Origin: Pandoraea pneumonica
GTDB taxonomy: Bacteria; Pseudomonadota; Gammaproteobacteria; Burkholderiales; Burkholderiaceae
Assembly: GCF_902459645.1 (NCBI RefSeq)
Contig: NZ_CABPSK010000001.1
Span: 1,426,001 to 1,490,000, forward strand
Length of the DNA: 64,000 nucleotides
Reading direction: 5' to 3'
Shown here one piece after another: positions 52,877 to 61,997 of this stretch. The notes under the pieces are model-generated. The model was not told where the DNA came from, made no database searches, and worked only from the letters and a program-made list of their open reading frames with translations. The position numbers were made by a program, and so were the translations under genes. How positions within the stretch are numbered: position 1 is the stretch's first letter; each line of letters opens with the position of its first letter.

Positions 52877-53134
52877 TCAGTTGATGGCACGTAGCAAAAC
52901 GGGTTCGGATGGCGCGCCGTCGGCAATGGCATCGGCAGCCCTCGCCACGATGGCGTCTTCGTGCTCCATGAATTGATCGAAAAGCGCCTCCCCGGTGGCA
53001 TGAATGCCGGCGAGCTGATTGAGCGCCTCCCCTTCGATGACACACGTCCAGACTCTGCCGTCGACGTTCACGTAAAAACGTACCGACCGGTCTTCATCGA
53101 AAAGTCCAATGCCGCCATGCAAAATCGCGTCCAT
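52877..53134 (-). CDS. DUF1488-like small protein
   Basis: An 85-residue protein. SVRFYVNVDGRVWTCVIEGE followed by a helical EALFDQFMEHEDAI region matches my memory of DUF1488 proteins, which are common in Burkholderiales and uncharacterised. GGAG precedes ATG 53134. Confidence 0.6.
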   Translation of the reverse strand: MDAILHGGIGLFDEDRSVRFYVNVDGRVWTCVIEGEALNQLAGIHATGEALFDQFMEHEDAIVARAADAIADGAPSEPVLLRAIN

Positions 53135-53610
53135 CCGTTTTCTCCGTCATTTGGAGGATGCTCAAAAGCAAAATTCTGACAAAAATCCTATCACTTTGAG
53201 AGCAGGCCCGTATTTCAACCCCTGTCAAAACTGGCAGCATAAAAAAACCCGCCTGAGTCAGGCGGGCTGAGAAGTCCGGAACGCATGGGGCACCATGGCA
53301 ATCCCGGGAAGACAGGGTCATGAAAACATGACGAATTCATTATGCGGCGCGCGAGCACGGACGGCGAAGCTTTTGCGACAAGGAGTTAGATCTAGATCAA
53401 CAAAAATGCGTGCCTGAAACCATCGCGCCAAAGTTTGCTGCATTGCCAAAAATCTCATGCGTTCGTAGATGCAAATAACGGGCAAATATGGATTATTTAT
53501 GAAAGTGCAGTGCATATTTTTGCTTCGGCCTCCACATTTACTCAGGGTACTTAATCTGTTAATGTGCCGACCGAGTAAGAAAAATTCGTACGAGGTCAAG
53601 AGATTTCAAA
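53135..53610. other. 476-bp AT-rich region upstream of Wzz-like pair
   Basis: No convincing protein gene; the 93-residue leftward ORF at 53318-53599 looks like a chance frame. It holds a minus-strand terminator (53241-53266) and a clearly AT-richer part (about 53440-53600) that is unlike the rest of the window and probably contains the promoter of the Wzz-like gene. Confidence 0.5.
53241..53266 (-). terminator. Minus-strand intrinsic terminator without a gene in front
   Basis: On the minus strand CCCGCCT pairs with AGGCGGG and is followed by seven T residues. The nearest leftward gene upstream of it in transcription order is none within 370 bp, so it may end a small RNA. Confidence 0.75.
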
Positions 53611-54852
53611 ATGAATGCGAACATTCACAACGGGGAAGCTGAAGAGCCGTTGATCCCGAACTGGGCTTACCGACTCGCAGCACGATGGAAGCCGTTTCTT
53701 CTTTTGACTGTTGCGCTGGCAGCAGTGTTGTATGTGGTCATTCATACGTTCGCGTACAAGTACGAGAGCAAGGGTTTCGTGCTGCTTCGTCGCGACGTTT
53801 CGCTCTATAACGCACAACGCCAAGCGTTCTACGACGGCGCATTGTTGCGCCATTATCTGGCGAGCAAGAATAAGCTGAACACCCCCGAAGGCGAGTTCCT
53901 CCTGAACTCACTCAGTGCCGCCTTCATCGCTAAACACGTCACGCTGACGATGCCTTATGGCAAGGACGACGCACGCTATGTCGGCGACAAAGACCGCTCC
54001 GCGCTGATCTCCACCGGCCTGGATCTGGCAGTGCAAAGCCGCACGTCGGGCGAGCAAGCCGCCGCGCGCATGCAACTGCTCGCCGGCTTCGTCGTCGATG
54101 CAATGCTCAAGCAAACGCTGACGTCGGAACTGCGCAGCAAGCTCATGGCCGCACGAAGCCAGAAGCAGTCGATCGACAACCAATTGATCGAGAACGAACT
54201 GAATCTGCGCGACATGACGACTCGCTTGAACGATCTGCGTCAGATTTCCGCGCGTTATCCTGAAGCGGCTCGAATGAACGAGCGTCAGTTGCTGACGACG
54301 TCGGGCGACTCTGGGCGATTCCTGTCGCCCATGGCACAGATGATTGGCCTCGAGTCCGATATTGCCTCGCTCAAGACTGGCCTCGATCGCCTCAAGCGCC
54401 AGGAAAAGCAGAACAACATCCTCCTTCAGTTCTACGAGGGGTTGTTCACGAAAATTCCGGCGGACCCCACGGGCGAACAGCTGCTGAGCACGTACGTCGA
54501 CGCGATCAACAAGTATTTCGCCAATATCAGCCCGACCGACGACGCTCGCCGAGAGGTGTACAACGGCCAACTGCTGGTTGTTCTGGGCATGCGCTCGCAA
54601 GGGCTTGACGCGCCGAGATTTACGTCTGGCCCCACCGTTCCGTCGGGAATGCAAGGCCCCGCGGCACCGATTTTGATGTTCGCCGCGGCGGCAATTGCCG
54701 CGATTCTCGCCGCACTCGCCACGTTGGCCTACGATCTGGTCGTCATCGGAAAGCGCGCACGGGGCCCCGGGAACCTGTTGCCGGATGCCGTCTTGCCCAC
54801 CGTGACCGAGATGCCTCACCGCGATCCGCCTCGCGAAGCGCGACGGGCCTAA
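53611..54852 (+). CDS. Wzz-like (polysaccharide co-polymerase architecture) protein 1
   Basis: A 413-residue protein with Wzz/PCP layout: N-terminal helix (about 25-48), a long periplasmic region with coiled-coil segments (LIENELNLRDMTTRLNDLRQ), then a Pro-containing stretch (FTSGPTVPSGMQGPAAP) and C-terminal helix (about 350-378) plus a short cytoplasmic tail. It is clearly paralogous to the gene at 55002. Codon use is less GC-rich than in the neighbours. No glycosyltransferase, wzx or wzy genes are adjacent, so the usual role in chain-length control is unproven. Confidence 0.7.
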   Translation: MNANIHNGEAEEPLIPNWAYRLAARWKPFLLLTVALAAVLYVVIHTFAYKYESKGFVLLRRDVSLYNAQRQAFYDGALLRHYLASKNKLNTPEGEFLLNSLSAAFIAKHVTLTMPYGKDDARYVGDKDRSALISTGLDLAVQSRTSGEQAAARMQLLAGFVVDAMLKQTLTSELRSKLMAARSQKQSIDNQLIENELNLRDMTTRLNDLRQISARYPEAARMNERQLLTTSGDSGRFLSPMAQMIGLESDIASLKTGLDRLKRQEKQNNILLQFYEGLFTKIPADPTGEQLLSTYVDAINKYFANISPTDDARREVYNGQLLVVLGMRSQGLDAPRFTSGPTVPSGMQGPAAPILMFAAAAIAAILAALATLAYDLVVIGKRARGPGNLLPDAVLPTVTEMPHRDPPREARRA

Positions 54853-54865
54853 ACGAAACAAATTG

Positions 54866-54894
54866 AAAAAGCCGCTCCCTTGAGCGGCTTTTTT
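54866..54894 (+). terminator. Terminator between the two Wzz-like genes
   Basis: AAAAGCCGCTC / GAGCGGCTTTT around CCTT, followed by T residues. The two genes are therefore probably transcribed separately. Confidence 0.85.
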
Positions 54895-55001
54895 GTGCAT
54901 GCTTCTTCGTCGGAAGCAGCACAACAGACATTTTGCTCTGATATCCTTGGCGGCTTTCGCAGATCGGTATAACTCTATTGCGCTGGCGTCAGGAATAAAC
55001 G

Positions 55002-56165
55002 ATGGTGAATTTGGCTGGGTACGCATCTAATCCCGAAGGGAATATCGGGATCATTTTGTATGAACGCATCAAGCGATACTGGGCTCTTTGGTTAGCGCTC
55101 GCCATTGCCATCCCAATGGCGTTGTACTTTTTGATGAGCTCACTGCTCTATCGTTTCGAGAGTCAGGGCCTATTGCTTGTTAAGCAAAATCTGACGCAGT
55201 ACAAGGCCGAAAGCCCTGCTTTTTACGATGATGCGTTGCTCAGACAATATCTGACCCTCAATAACGCCATCGATTCGCCTGCGGGGAAATTCCTCACCAA
55301 CGCCCTGAGCGAGCGCTTTCTCAGCAAGCAAGTCGCGCTGGTGATGCCTTACGGCAAGAACGATCTCGCCTTTCTCAATCTGAAAGACAACGAGAATCTG
55401 ACGTCGGTGGGTCTCGACCTGACGATTCCCAGTCGCTTGTCCGGCACCGAAGCGGCTGCCCGACTTCGATTGCTTGCTGGTTTTCTGACCGACACGATGC
55501 TGCGCCAAACGCTCACGAACGACGTGCGGCGCGCGAACATGCAGGCACTTGAAGACAAACAAACGCTGGACAATTTGCTCATCCAGAACGGCGTGAAACA
55601 GGCTGATCTGACCGAGCGGCTGGCCCGAACGAAGGACATTGCCGCCCGTTATCCCGACGCCGCCAAGCTGGAGCAGCACCAGTTACTGAGTACAAACGGT
55701 GCGGAATCGGCACGTTTCCTGTCGCCCATGTCACAGATGATTGGTATCGAGTCGGAAATTGCCTCGACCCGAGCGGACGCCGAGCGGCTCAAACGCCGTA
55801 TTGCACAGAATGACATTGCCCTGCGCTTCTACGATGCGTTTAATGAGACGGCAAAGCCGACGTTGACGGGCAGCCAACTGCTGCAGGCCTATCTCAACGC
55901 GCTCAAGGCCTTTTTTGGCGATGCCGAAATTGCGGACGACATGACCCGTGAAGTGCGCAACAAACTGATGCTGCCAGTGCAACGCATCAACGCGCAGAAC
56001 ATCGACGCACCGCGTTTCTCGTCTGGCCCGACGACGCCCGCGAATCCCTCCGGACCGCCGTCCATCGTGCTGATGGCGCTCTCGGTGTTAGCAGGCCTGC
56101 TGTTCGCGACCGCCCTCACATTGCTGGTCGACGTTGCGCGGCAACGCAAAACTCACACGGTATAG
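55002..56165 (+). CDS. Wzz-like (polysaccharide co-polymerase architecture) protein 2
   Basis: A 387-residue paralog of the 53611 protein: N-terminal helix (about 25-46), periplasmic coiled-coil region, SSGPTTPANPSGPPSIVLMA before the C-terminal helix (about 355-377). Shared motifs include YDDALLRQYL, ALVMPYGKND, LSGTEAAARL and RFLSPMSQMIGIESEIAS. AGGA lies before ATG 55002; TATAAC at 54968-54973 is a possible -10. Confidence 0.7.
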   Translation: MVNLAGYASNPEGNIGIILYERIKRYWALWLALAIAIPMALYFLMSSLLYRFESQGLLLVKQNLTQYKAESPAFYDDALLRQYLTLNNAIDSPAGKFLTNALSERFLSKQVALVMPYGKNDLAFLNLKDNENLTSVGLDLTIPSRLSGTEAAARLRLLAGFLTDTMLRQTLTNDVRRANMQALEDKQTLDNLLIQNGVKQADLTERLARTKDIAARYPDAAKLEQHQLLSTNGAESARFLSPMSQMIGIESEIASTRADAERLKRRIAQNDIALRFYDAFNETAKPTLTGSQLLQAYLNALKAFFGDAEIADDMTREVRNKLMLPVQRINAQNIDAPRFSSGPTTPANPSGPPSIVLMALSVLAGLLFATALTLLVDVARQRKTHTV

Positions 56166-56407
56166 CTTTCGCCGCCCAAGCGACGACGCCACGGACCTGT
56201 CAGTACATCGACGCGTTCGTGGCGTTTTGCTTTTGGGGCATACCGCACATAGCGGATAGCACGGACAGCTGCTGCGCATGGCACCAGCGCGACGAAAGCG
56301 CGAGATGAAGCCGATAACAGCCGAGCGCCCAATGGCACGTTGCAACAAAAAGTGGGAAGGACTACAGAAGAACTACGGGTGGCGGCAAAAATCCGCGAAG
56401 GGGATTT

Positions 56408-56484
56408 TGGGGTGACCGATGGGACTCGAACCCACGACGACTGGAATCACAATCCAGGACTCTACCAACTGAGCTACGGCCACC
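56408..56484 (-). tRNA. tRNA-His(GTG)
   Basis: A 77-nt cloverleaf with the extra 5' G, anticodon loop TTGTGAT (GTG) and an encoded CCA. It lies 173 bp downstream of dusA on the same strand. Confidence 0.96.
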
Positions 56485-56657
56485 GCCGTGATCAACAACA
56501 TGACTTGCTTGCTGAACAGAAACAAGATTATAGCGACGTTATTAGCGCGTTGCCAAGCACTTTTTTCACTTCTTTTAAATATTTCTTGGCTCACACGCGC
56601 GATCGATGCGCGTCGCGCTCATCTCGCGCGGCGATGACCCGCCGCGCGTCCCACACA

Positions 56658-57695
56658 TCACGCCGACGCTAACGACGACACTTCGTGCCCATCGCGCGCG
56701 TCGTTGCGATCGCGGTCCGCCAATGCGCCAGCGCGGAGTTGCTCGCGCGCCTCTTCGAAGGCACCGATGCCAGCCTTGAGTCGTTTCGGATCCGACAGAA
56801 TGCGACGCCATCCGCGCGCGCCCGGCACGCCGCGATACAGTCCCAGCGCGTGGCGCGTAATGGCGCCGAGATACTGCCCTTTCCCGACTTGCGCGGCGGC
56901 GTATTCGATCAACGCATCTTCCACGGCTTCACGCGACTTCACGGGCGCAGGGTCGTCGTAAAAACGCGCATCGACTTCGGCTAGCACGTACGGGTTGTGG
57001 TACGCCTCGCGGCCGAGCATCACGCCATCCACGTGCTGCAAATGCAGCGCGACTTCGTCGAGCGTCTTCACGCCGCCATTAATCAGAATCTCGAGATGCG
57101 GGAACGCCTGCTTCAACCGGTACGCGTAGTCGTATTTGAGCGGGGGAATCTCGCGATTCTCTTTCGGGCTCAGCCCTTTGAGAATGGCATTGCGTGCATG
57201 AACGATAAACGTGCTGCACCCCGCCTGCGCGATCTTGCCGACAAAGTCTTCGACGAACGAGAACGACTCAACGTCGTCGATGCCGATGCGGTGCTTGACC
57301 GTGACCGGCACCTGCACAACGTCGCGCATCGCCTTCACGCAATCGGCCACCAATTCCGGCTCCGCCATCAGGCACGCACCAAACGCCCCGCGCTGCACGC
57401 GCTCCGACGGGCAGCCGCAATTCAGATTGATTTCGTCGTAACCCCACTGCTCACCCAGCTTCGCCGCACGCGCGAGATCCTGCGGCTCGCTTCCGCCGAG
57501 CTGCAATGCCACCGGATGCTCGATCGCATCGAAATCCAGATGACGCGCGACGTCACCGTGCAATAGCGCACCGGTGGTCACCATCTCTGTATACAGCCAC
57601 GTGTGGCGCGAAAGCTGGCGATGGAAGACTCGACAATTCGAATCGGTCCAATCCATCATCGGCGCCACAGAAACGCGGCGGGCAGGCAAGTTCAT
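56658..57695 (-). CDS. dusA: tRNA-dihydrouridine synthase DusA
   Basis: A 345-residue FMN enzyme that makes dihydrouridine at positions 20/20a of tRNA. APMMDWTDSNCR is the family opening, INLNCGCPSERVQRGAFGA holds the catalytic Cys, and KHRIGIDD and INGGVKTLDEV are FMN-binding. Length is normal. ATG 57695 (MNLPARRVSVAPMMD). Confidence 0.95.
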   Translation of the reverse strand: MNLPARRVSVAPMMDWTDSNCRVFHRQLSRHTWLYTEMVTTGALLHGDVARHLDFDAIEHPVALQLGGSEPQDLARAAKLGEQWGYDEINLNCGCPSERVQRGAFGACLMAEPELVADCVKAMRDVVQVPVTVKHRIGIDDVESFSFVEDFVGKIAQAGCSTFIVHARNAILKGLSPKENREIPPLKYDYAYRLKQAFPHLEILINGGVKTLDEVALHLQHVDGVMLGREAYHNPYVLAEVDARFYDDPAPVKSREAVEDALIEYAAAQVGKGQYLGAITRHALGLYRGVPGARGWRRILSDPKRLKAGIGAFEEAREQLRAGALADRDRNDARDGHEVSSLASA

Positions 57696-57935
57696 GCAAA
57701 TTCCTCGGTATTTCTTATGTGATCTTTCGAACAGCCAACGCCGACACGCGCTCGCGCACGGCGTCTTTTACGATACAAAACACGAAGTATACGTCATGCG
57801 TATCGGCCTCGCCGACGGCGCCCCGGCGTTGTGGGCGGGACTTGGCGATACTTTTTCACACGACAGCGTAGACGCTCGGGGAGTACACTTTCGCCTTCGC
57901 CAATGTCGTAAAAACAAGCACAAGGAGACGCCGCC

Positions 57936-58820
57936 ATGGCCCCGAAGGATCTGTTGCAGGCACTGATCGTCGTTCTTGCCTGGGGCGTGAACTTCGTGGT
58001 CATCAAAGTCGGCCTGCATGGCGTGCCACCGATGCTGCTCGGTGCCCTGCGCTTTTTGCTGGCGGCCTTTCCGGCCATCTTCTTCGTCAAACGACCCAAT
58101 GTGCAGTGGCGCTGGCTGATCGCGTACGGCGCGAGCATTTCGTTCGGCCAGTTCGCACTGTTGTTTACCGCGATGTACGTCGGCATGCCCGCAGGCCTCG
58201 CCTCGCTCGTACTTCAGGCGCAGGCCTTCTTCACGCTCGGACTGGCAGTCATGTGTCTGGGCGAGCGGTTCCGCGCGCAGAACATCGTTGGCCTGCTCAT
58301 CGCGGCTGCGGGCCTCGCCATCATCGGTGCGCAAGGCGGCGGCGCGATGACGCTGCTCGGCTTTGTCCTCACGCTGTGCGCGTCGCTCAGTTGGGCCACG
58401 GGCAACATCGTGACGAAGAAGATCGGGCAGGTCGATCTCGTCGGGCTCGTCGTGTGGGCGAGCCTGATACCGCCCATTCCCTTCGCGCTGCTGTCTTATT
58501 GGTTCGAGGGCCCCGAGCAAATCAGCGCGTCGCTCTCGCACATCTCGGGTGCGTCGATCTTCGCCATCGCCTACTTGGCATTTATCGCCACACTCGTCGG
58601 CTACAGTCTGTGGGGCCGATTGATGACGCGCTACCCGGCCAGTCAGGTCGCGCCGTTCTCACTGCTCGTGCCGATCATCGGCCTCGCCTCGGCTGCGCTG
58701 CTGCTCGACGAGCAACTCACCATGCCGCAAATCGCGGGCGCCGCGCTGGTGATGGCGGGCCTCGCCGTCAACGTGTTCGGCGCGAAAATCAAACAGCGTC
58801 TGCTGCCGTCTTCGCAGTAG
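57936..58820 (+). CDS. eamA: EamA-type DMT-family exporter
   Basis: A 294-residue inner-membrane exporter with ten helices in two EamA repeats. LAWGVNFVVIKVGLHGVPPM, MPAGLASLVLQAQAFFTLGL and APFSLLVPIIGLASAALLLD match E. coli EamA, an O-acetylserine/cysteine exporter. Its 3' end overlaps the convergent GNAT gene by 32 bp. Confidence 0.92.
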   Translation: MAPKDLLQALIVVLAWGVNFVVIKVGLHGVPPMLLGALRFLLAAFPAIFFVKRPNVQWRWLIAYGASISFGQFALLFTAMYVGMPAGLASLVLQAQAFFTLGLAVMCLGERFRAQNIVGLLIAAAGLAIIGAQGGGAMTLLGFVLTLCASLSWATGNIVTKKIGQVDLVGLVVWASLIPPIPFALLSYWFEGPEQISASLSHISGASIFAIAYLAFIATLVGYSLWGRLMTRYPASQVAPFSLLVPIIGLASAALLLDEQLTMPQIAGAALVMAGLAVNVFGAKIKQRLLPSSQ

Positions 58821-59253
58821 CCAACCGCATATGCAGCAGCGGGAACGGACGGCCCTGCCCGTCCAGTTCTGAGCGGCCAATCACTTCGAAACCCTCACGC
58901 TGATAGAACGCCAGCGCCTGAGGGTTTTGTTCATTGACGTCGACACTCGTGCAATCGAGCTCGCGCACCGCGTACGCCAGCAATGCGGCGCCGATACCCT
59001 GCCTGCGCGCTTCGGGCGCCACGAACAACATCTCCACATTGCCCTGTGCCACGCCAAGAAAGCCACGGATAGCACCCGCGTCGTCAAGAAAGACACGCAG
59101 CGTTACCGCCGCAAGATAGTCGTCGCGAATGCGGGGACGTAGCCACGCAATATCGTCGTCACTCAGAAAATCGTGCGTTGCACGCACAGACGCTTCCCAC
59201 AATTCGGTAATGGCGTCGAATTCGCTTTCGTTGGTCGTGAAGATGCCTGACAT
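58789..59253 (-). CDS. GNAT-family N-acetyltransferase
   Basis: A 154-residue acetyltransferase. VEMLFVAPEARRQGIGAALL is the acetyl-CoA loop and VDVNEQNPQALAFYQREGFE is motif B. Convergent overlap with eamA is 32 bp. Substrate unknown. Confidence 0.88.
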   Translation of the reverse strand: MSGIFTTNESEFDAITELWEASVRATHDFLSDDDIAWLRPRIRDDYLAAVTLRVFLDDAGAIRGFLGVAQGNVEMLFVAPEARRQGIGAALLAYAVRELDCTSVDVNEQNPQALAFYQREGFEVIGRSELDGQGRPFPLLHMRLATAKTAADAV

Positions 59254-59336
59254 GAGAGACCCGGATCGGATATCGCTTGCGTTGACGTGGAATGCGCATG
59301 ACGCGCGACGGATGCAAAACGACTAAGGCAGAACGC

Positions 59337-59370
59337 AAAAAGCCTGATTTCTTGTGGAAATCAGGCTTTT
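59337..59370 (-). terminator. Terminator after tRNA-fMet
   Basis: A 13-bp perfect stem (AAAAGCCTGATTT / AAATCAGGCTTTT) around CTTGTGG, read leftward and ending in T residues. Confidence 0.85.
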
Positions 59371-59375
59371 AAATT

Positions 59376-59452
59376 TGGTTGCGGGGACAGGATTTGAACC
59401 TGTGACCTTCGGGTTATGAGCCCGACGAGCTGCCAGACTGCTCCACCCCGCG
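59376..59452 (-). tRNA. Initiator tRNA-fMet(CAT)
   Basis: A 77-nt cloverleaf with the initiator features: C1-A72 mismatch (CGCGGGG...CCCCGCA) and three G-C pairs in the anticodon stem (CGGGCTCATAACCCG). CCA is encoded. Confidence 0.96.
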
Positions 59453-59644
59453 TCTGAAGAAATAGATTATATGACAATCGCCATCGCAGTGCAACAAATG
59501 CGTGGGATTATTTTTCCTGAGGCGCGTCGCCACCGCTTCCACCGCTTCGACATGCCGCACGCTTCCTATATAGAACGGGTTATCCCGCAACGCTGCATGC
59601 GTCGCCGCACAGCGCGCGCCGCCGATGATACACTCGCAGCAACC

Positions 59645-60277
59645 ATGAACCGACGCCCTCCCATCCAATTCTGTTCCGCCTGCGGCCATCCGGTCGAGTT
59701 GCGCATTCCGCCCGGTGACAACCGCGAGCGGCACGTCTGCGTGAACTGCGGCACGATCCACTATCAGAACCCCCGCAACGTGCTCGGCACGGTGCCGGTT
59801 TGGGGCGATCAAGTCCTGCTTTGCAAGCGCGCGATCGAGCCCCGTTTGGGTTACTGGACGCTGCCCGCAGGCTTCATGGAGATGGGTGAGACGACGTCGC
59901 AAGCCGCCGCACGCGAAACGCTCGAAGAAGCCGGTGCCGTCGTTGACGTCGGCGCCCTCTTCTCGCTGCTCAACGTCCCGCACGTCAATCAAATCCATAT
60001 CTTCTATCTGGCCCAAATGCGCGAGCCGCAATTTGCCGCCGGCGAAGAAAGCCTGGAAGTCGCCCTGTTCTCCGAAGACGAGATCCCTTGGGACGATATC
60101 GCGTTCCCAACGGTGGCCAAGACGCTGCGGTTCTTCTTTGAAGATCGCCGCGCAGGCGCATTCGGCGTGCATATGGAAGCCACCACGGCAGAGGGAGTTC
60201 CTGGCGTCCCGGTGCCCGCGTTGCCCGTAAACACGGCACACACCGAGGACATCCTCACGCCGATGTTGCGCGGCTAA
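59645..60277 (+). CDS. Nudix hydrolase with N-terminal zinc ribbon
   Basis: A 210-residue enzyme. The zinc ribbon uses CSAC and CVNC; the Nudix box reads [20 protein letters not shown] followed by AGA. The layout is like NudC-related or YfcD-type ADP-ribose/NADH pyrophosphatases. ATG 59645 gives the usual family start [14 protein letters not shown]. Confidence 0.9.
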   Translation: MNRRPPIQFCSACGHPVELRIPPGDNRERHVCVNCGTIHYQNPRNVLGTVPVWGDQVLLCKRAIEPRLGYWTLPAGFMEMGETTSQAAARETLEEAGAVVDVGALFSLLNVPHVNQIHIFYLAQMREPQFAAGEESLEVALFSEDEIPWDDIAFPTVAKTLRFFFEDRRAGAFGVHMEATTAEGVPGVPVPALPVNTAHTEDILTPMLRG

Positions 60278-60311
60278 GCGCGTCACATCGCGCTCCCCTC
60301 GCCGCCCCGAC

Positions 60312-61070
60312 ATGGTTGTCTGGCTCGAAGCTAACGATCCCTTCCCCCCGGCCGACAATGCGCTCCCCGCGTCCAGCGAAGCGCCCGGCCTGCTGGCCGC
60401 TGGCCTCGACCTCTCGCCGCAGCGGCTGCTCGCCGCCTACCGGCAAGGCATCTTCCCGTGGTACTCGCAGGGCCAGCCGGTGTTGTGGTGGAGCCCCGAC
60501 CCGCGCATGGTGCTGCGCCCCGAGCAGTTCGTCGTCAGCCATAACTTCCGAAAGCTGTTGCGCCGCGTGCTGCGTGAAGACGCCTGGGAAATCCGCCTCG
60601 ATGCCGATTTTCCCGCCGTCATGCGGGCGTGCGCAGAAGCACCGCGCCGCGGACAGGACGGCACGTGGATCACGCCCGCCATCGTTGCCGCTTACCGCGC
60701 ATTGCATGACGCCGGTCTCGCCCACAGCATCGAGACGTGGTACGACGGCGAGCGCGTCGGCGGCCTTTATGGCGTGGCGCTCGGACGCATGTTCTATGGC
60801 GAATCGATGTTCGCCAAACGCACCGACGCCTCGAAAATCGCGCTGGCCGCGCTCGTCTCCTTTGCACGCACACACGCAATAGAGGTGATAGACTGCCAGC
60901 AAAGTACCGCCCACTTGGCGTCACTCGGCGGCGGCGAGATCTCCCGCCACGCGTTTCTGACCCACGTGCAAAAGGCGGTCGCGGCCCCCGCGCCGGTCTG
61001 GCATCTCGACAAACAGATCCTCACCGGCCTGGCCTACGGTAACGCAGCAGATAAGGCTCACGAGGTTTAG
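60312..61070 (+). CDS. aat: Leucyl/phenylalanyl-tRNA--protein transferase
   Basis: A 252-residue enzyme that adds Leu or Phe to N-terminal Arg/Lys for ClpS/ClpAP degradation. [18 protein letters not shown] and [18 protein letters not shown] are family signatures. It ends 2 bp before bpt, so the two are one operon. Confidence 0.95.
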   Translation: MVVWLEANDPFPPADNALPASSEAPGLLAAGLDLSPQRLLAAYRQGIFPWYSQGQPVLWWSPDPRMVLRPEQFVVSHNFRKLLRRVLREDAWEIRLDADFPAVMRACAEAPRRGQDGTWITPAIVAAYRALHDAGLAHSIETWYDGERVGGLYGVALGRMFYGESMFAKRTDASKIALAALVSFARTHAIEVIDCQQSTAHLASLGGGEISRHAFLTHVQKAVAAPAPVWHLDKQILTGLAYGNAADKAHEV

Positions 61071-61072
61071 CA

Positions 61073-61885
61073 GTGACCCATCCCAACGAACTGCCGCTCT
61101 CCCCGCTGTCTGCCCTCCAGTTCTACGCAACAGCCCCCTATCCGTGTAGCTATCTCGACAATCACACGGCGCGCTCGCAGGTTGCCACGCCGAGCCATCT
61201 GATCAACTCCGACGTCTACAGTGAACTCGTTCGCGCAGGCTTTCGCCGCAGCGGTGTGTTCACGTATCGCCCGTATTGCGATGGCTGCCGTGCGTGCGTG
61301 CCGGTGCGCGTGCCGATCGATCGCTTTGGCCCCAACCGGACCCAACGCCGCATCTGGCGACGTCACGCCGGTCTCGCGGTGAATGTGTCGGGCCTGCACT
61401 ACACCGAAGAGCACTACCAACTCTACATGCGCTACCAGTCGCGGCGTCACGCCGGTGGTGGCATGGATCACGACAGCCGCGAGCAGTACGAGCAGTTCTT
61501 GCTGCAAAGCCGGGTGAATTCGCGTCTGGTCGAGTTCCGCGAGCCGCCGGGTCATCAAGGGGCCGGCACGCTGCGCATGATCAGCATGGTCGACATCCTG
61601 AGCGACGGCCTGTCGTCGGTCTACACGTTCTTCGACCCCGATGTCGAAGGCGCTTCGTACGGCACGTACAACATCCTCTGGCAAATTGAGCAGGCCCGCG
61701 CGCTGGGGCTGCCCCATGTCTATCTGGGATATTGGATTCAAGCGAGCCGCAAGATGGTCTACAAGGCGAACTTCCGCCCGCTGCAAGGGCTGATCGACGG
61801 GCAATGGCAAGACATGGCCGACGCCTTGCTCGACGCCGCCGGTGAGCCCACTCCGCCACCCTCGAATAGCGACAGCGCCAGCTAG
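61073..61885 (+). CDS. bpt: Aspartate/glutamate leucyltransferase (Bpt type)
   Basis: A 270-residue transferase of the ATE/Bpt family that adds Leu to N-terminal Asp/Glu in bacteria with an N-degron pathway. [34 protein letters not shown] and [18 protein letters not shown] are signatures. It starts at GTG 61073, 2 bp after aat. Confidence 0.94.
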   Translation: MTHPNELPLSPLSALQFYATAPYPCSYLDNHTARSQVATPSHLINSDVYSELVRAGFRRSGVFTYRPYCDGCRACVPVRVPIDRFGPNRTQRRIWRRHAGLAVNVSGLHYTEEHYQLYMRYQSRRHAGGGMDHDSREQYEQFLLQSRVNSRLVEFREPPGHQGAGTLRMISMVDILSDGLSSVYTFFDPDVEGASYGTYNILWQIEQARALGLPHVYLGYWIQASRKMVYKANFRPLQGLIDGQWQDMADALLDAAGEPTPPPSNSDSAS

Positions 61886-61906
61886 ACAATGTGCGCTGCG
61901 CCGTGC

Positions 61907-61952
61907 CCCGGACGTACGCAGAGCGTAGAAAAAGACGCGTTCTGCGTCCGGG
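61907..61952 (+). other. Hairpin in the pyrD leader
   Basis: CCCGGAC / GTCCGGG with extra pairing GCAGA / TCTGC encloses a loop upstream of pyrD. It may act in initiation or attenuation; no T tract follows. Confidence 0.35.
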
Positions 61953-61997
61953 ATACCGGTAAAATGGCGGCTTTCCGATTCCGCCGAACCCGACATC

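Noticed and set aside
53318-53599. 93-residue leftward ORF upstream of the Wzz-like gene
   Set aside because: No ribosome binding site, no family resemblance, AT-rich chance frame; a small RNA is as likely.
56408-59452. tRNA-His and tRNA-fMet as attachment sites of an integrated element
   Set aside because: No integrase, no duplicated tRNA 3' end found nearby, and ordinary chromosomal genes between them.
59414-60358. 314-residue ORF ending inside the fMet tRNA
   Set aside because: It is antisense to the Nudix gene and runs into a clear tRNA.
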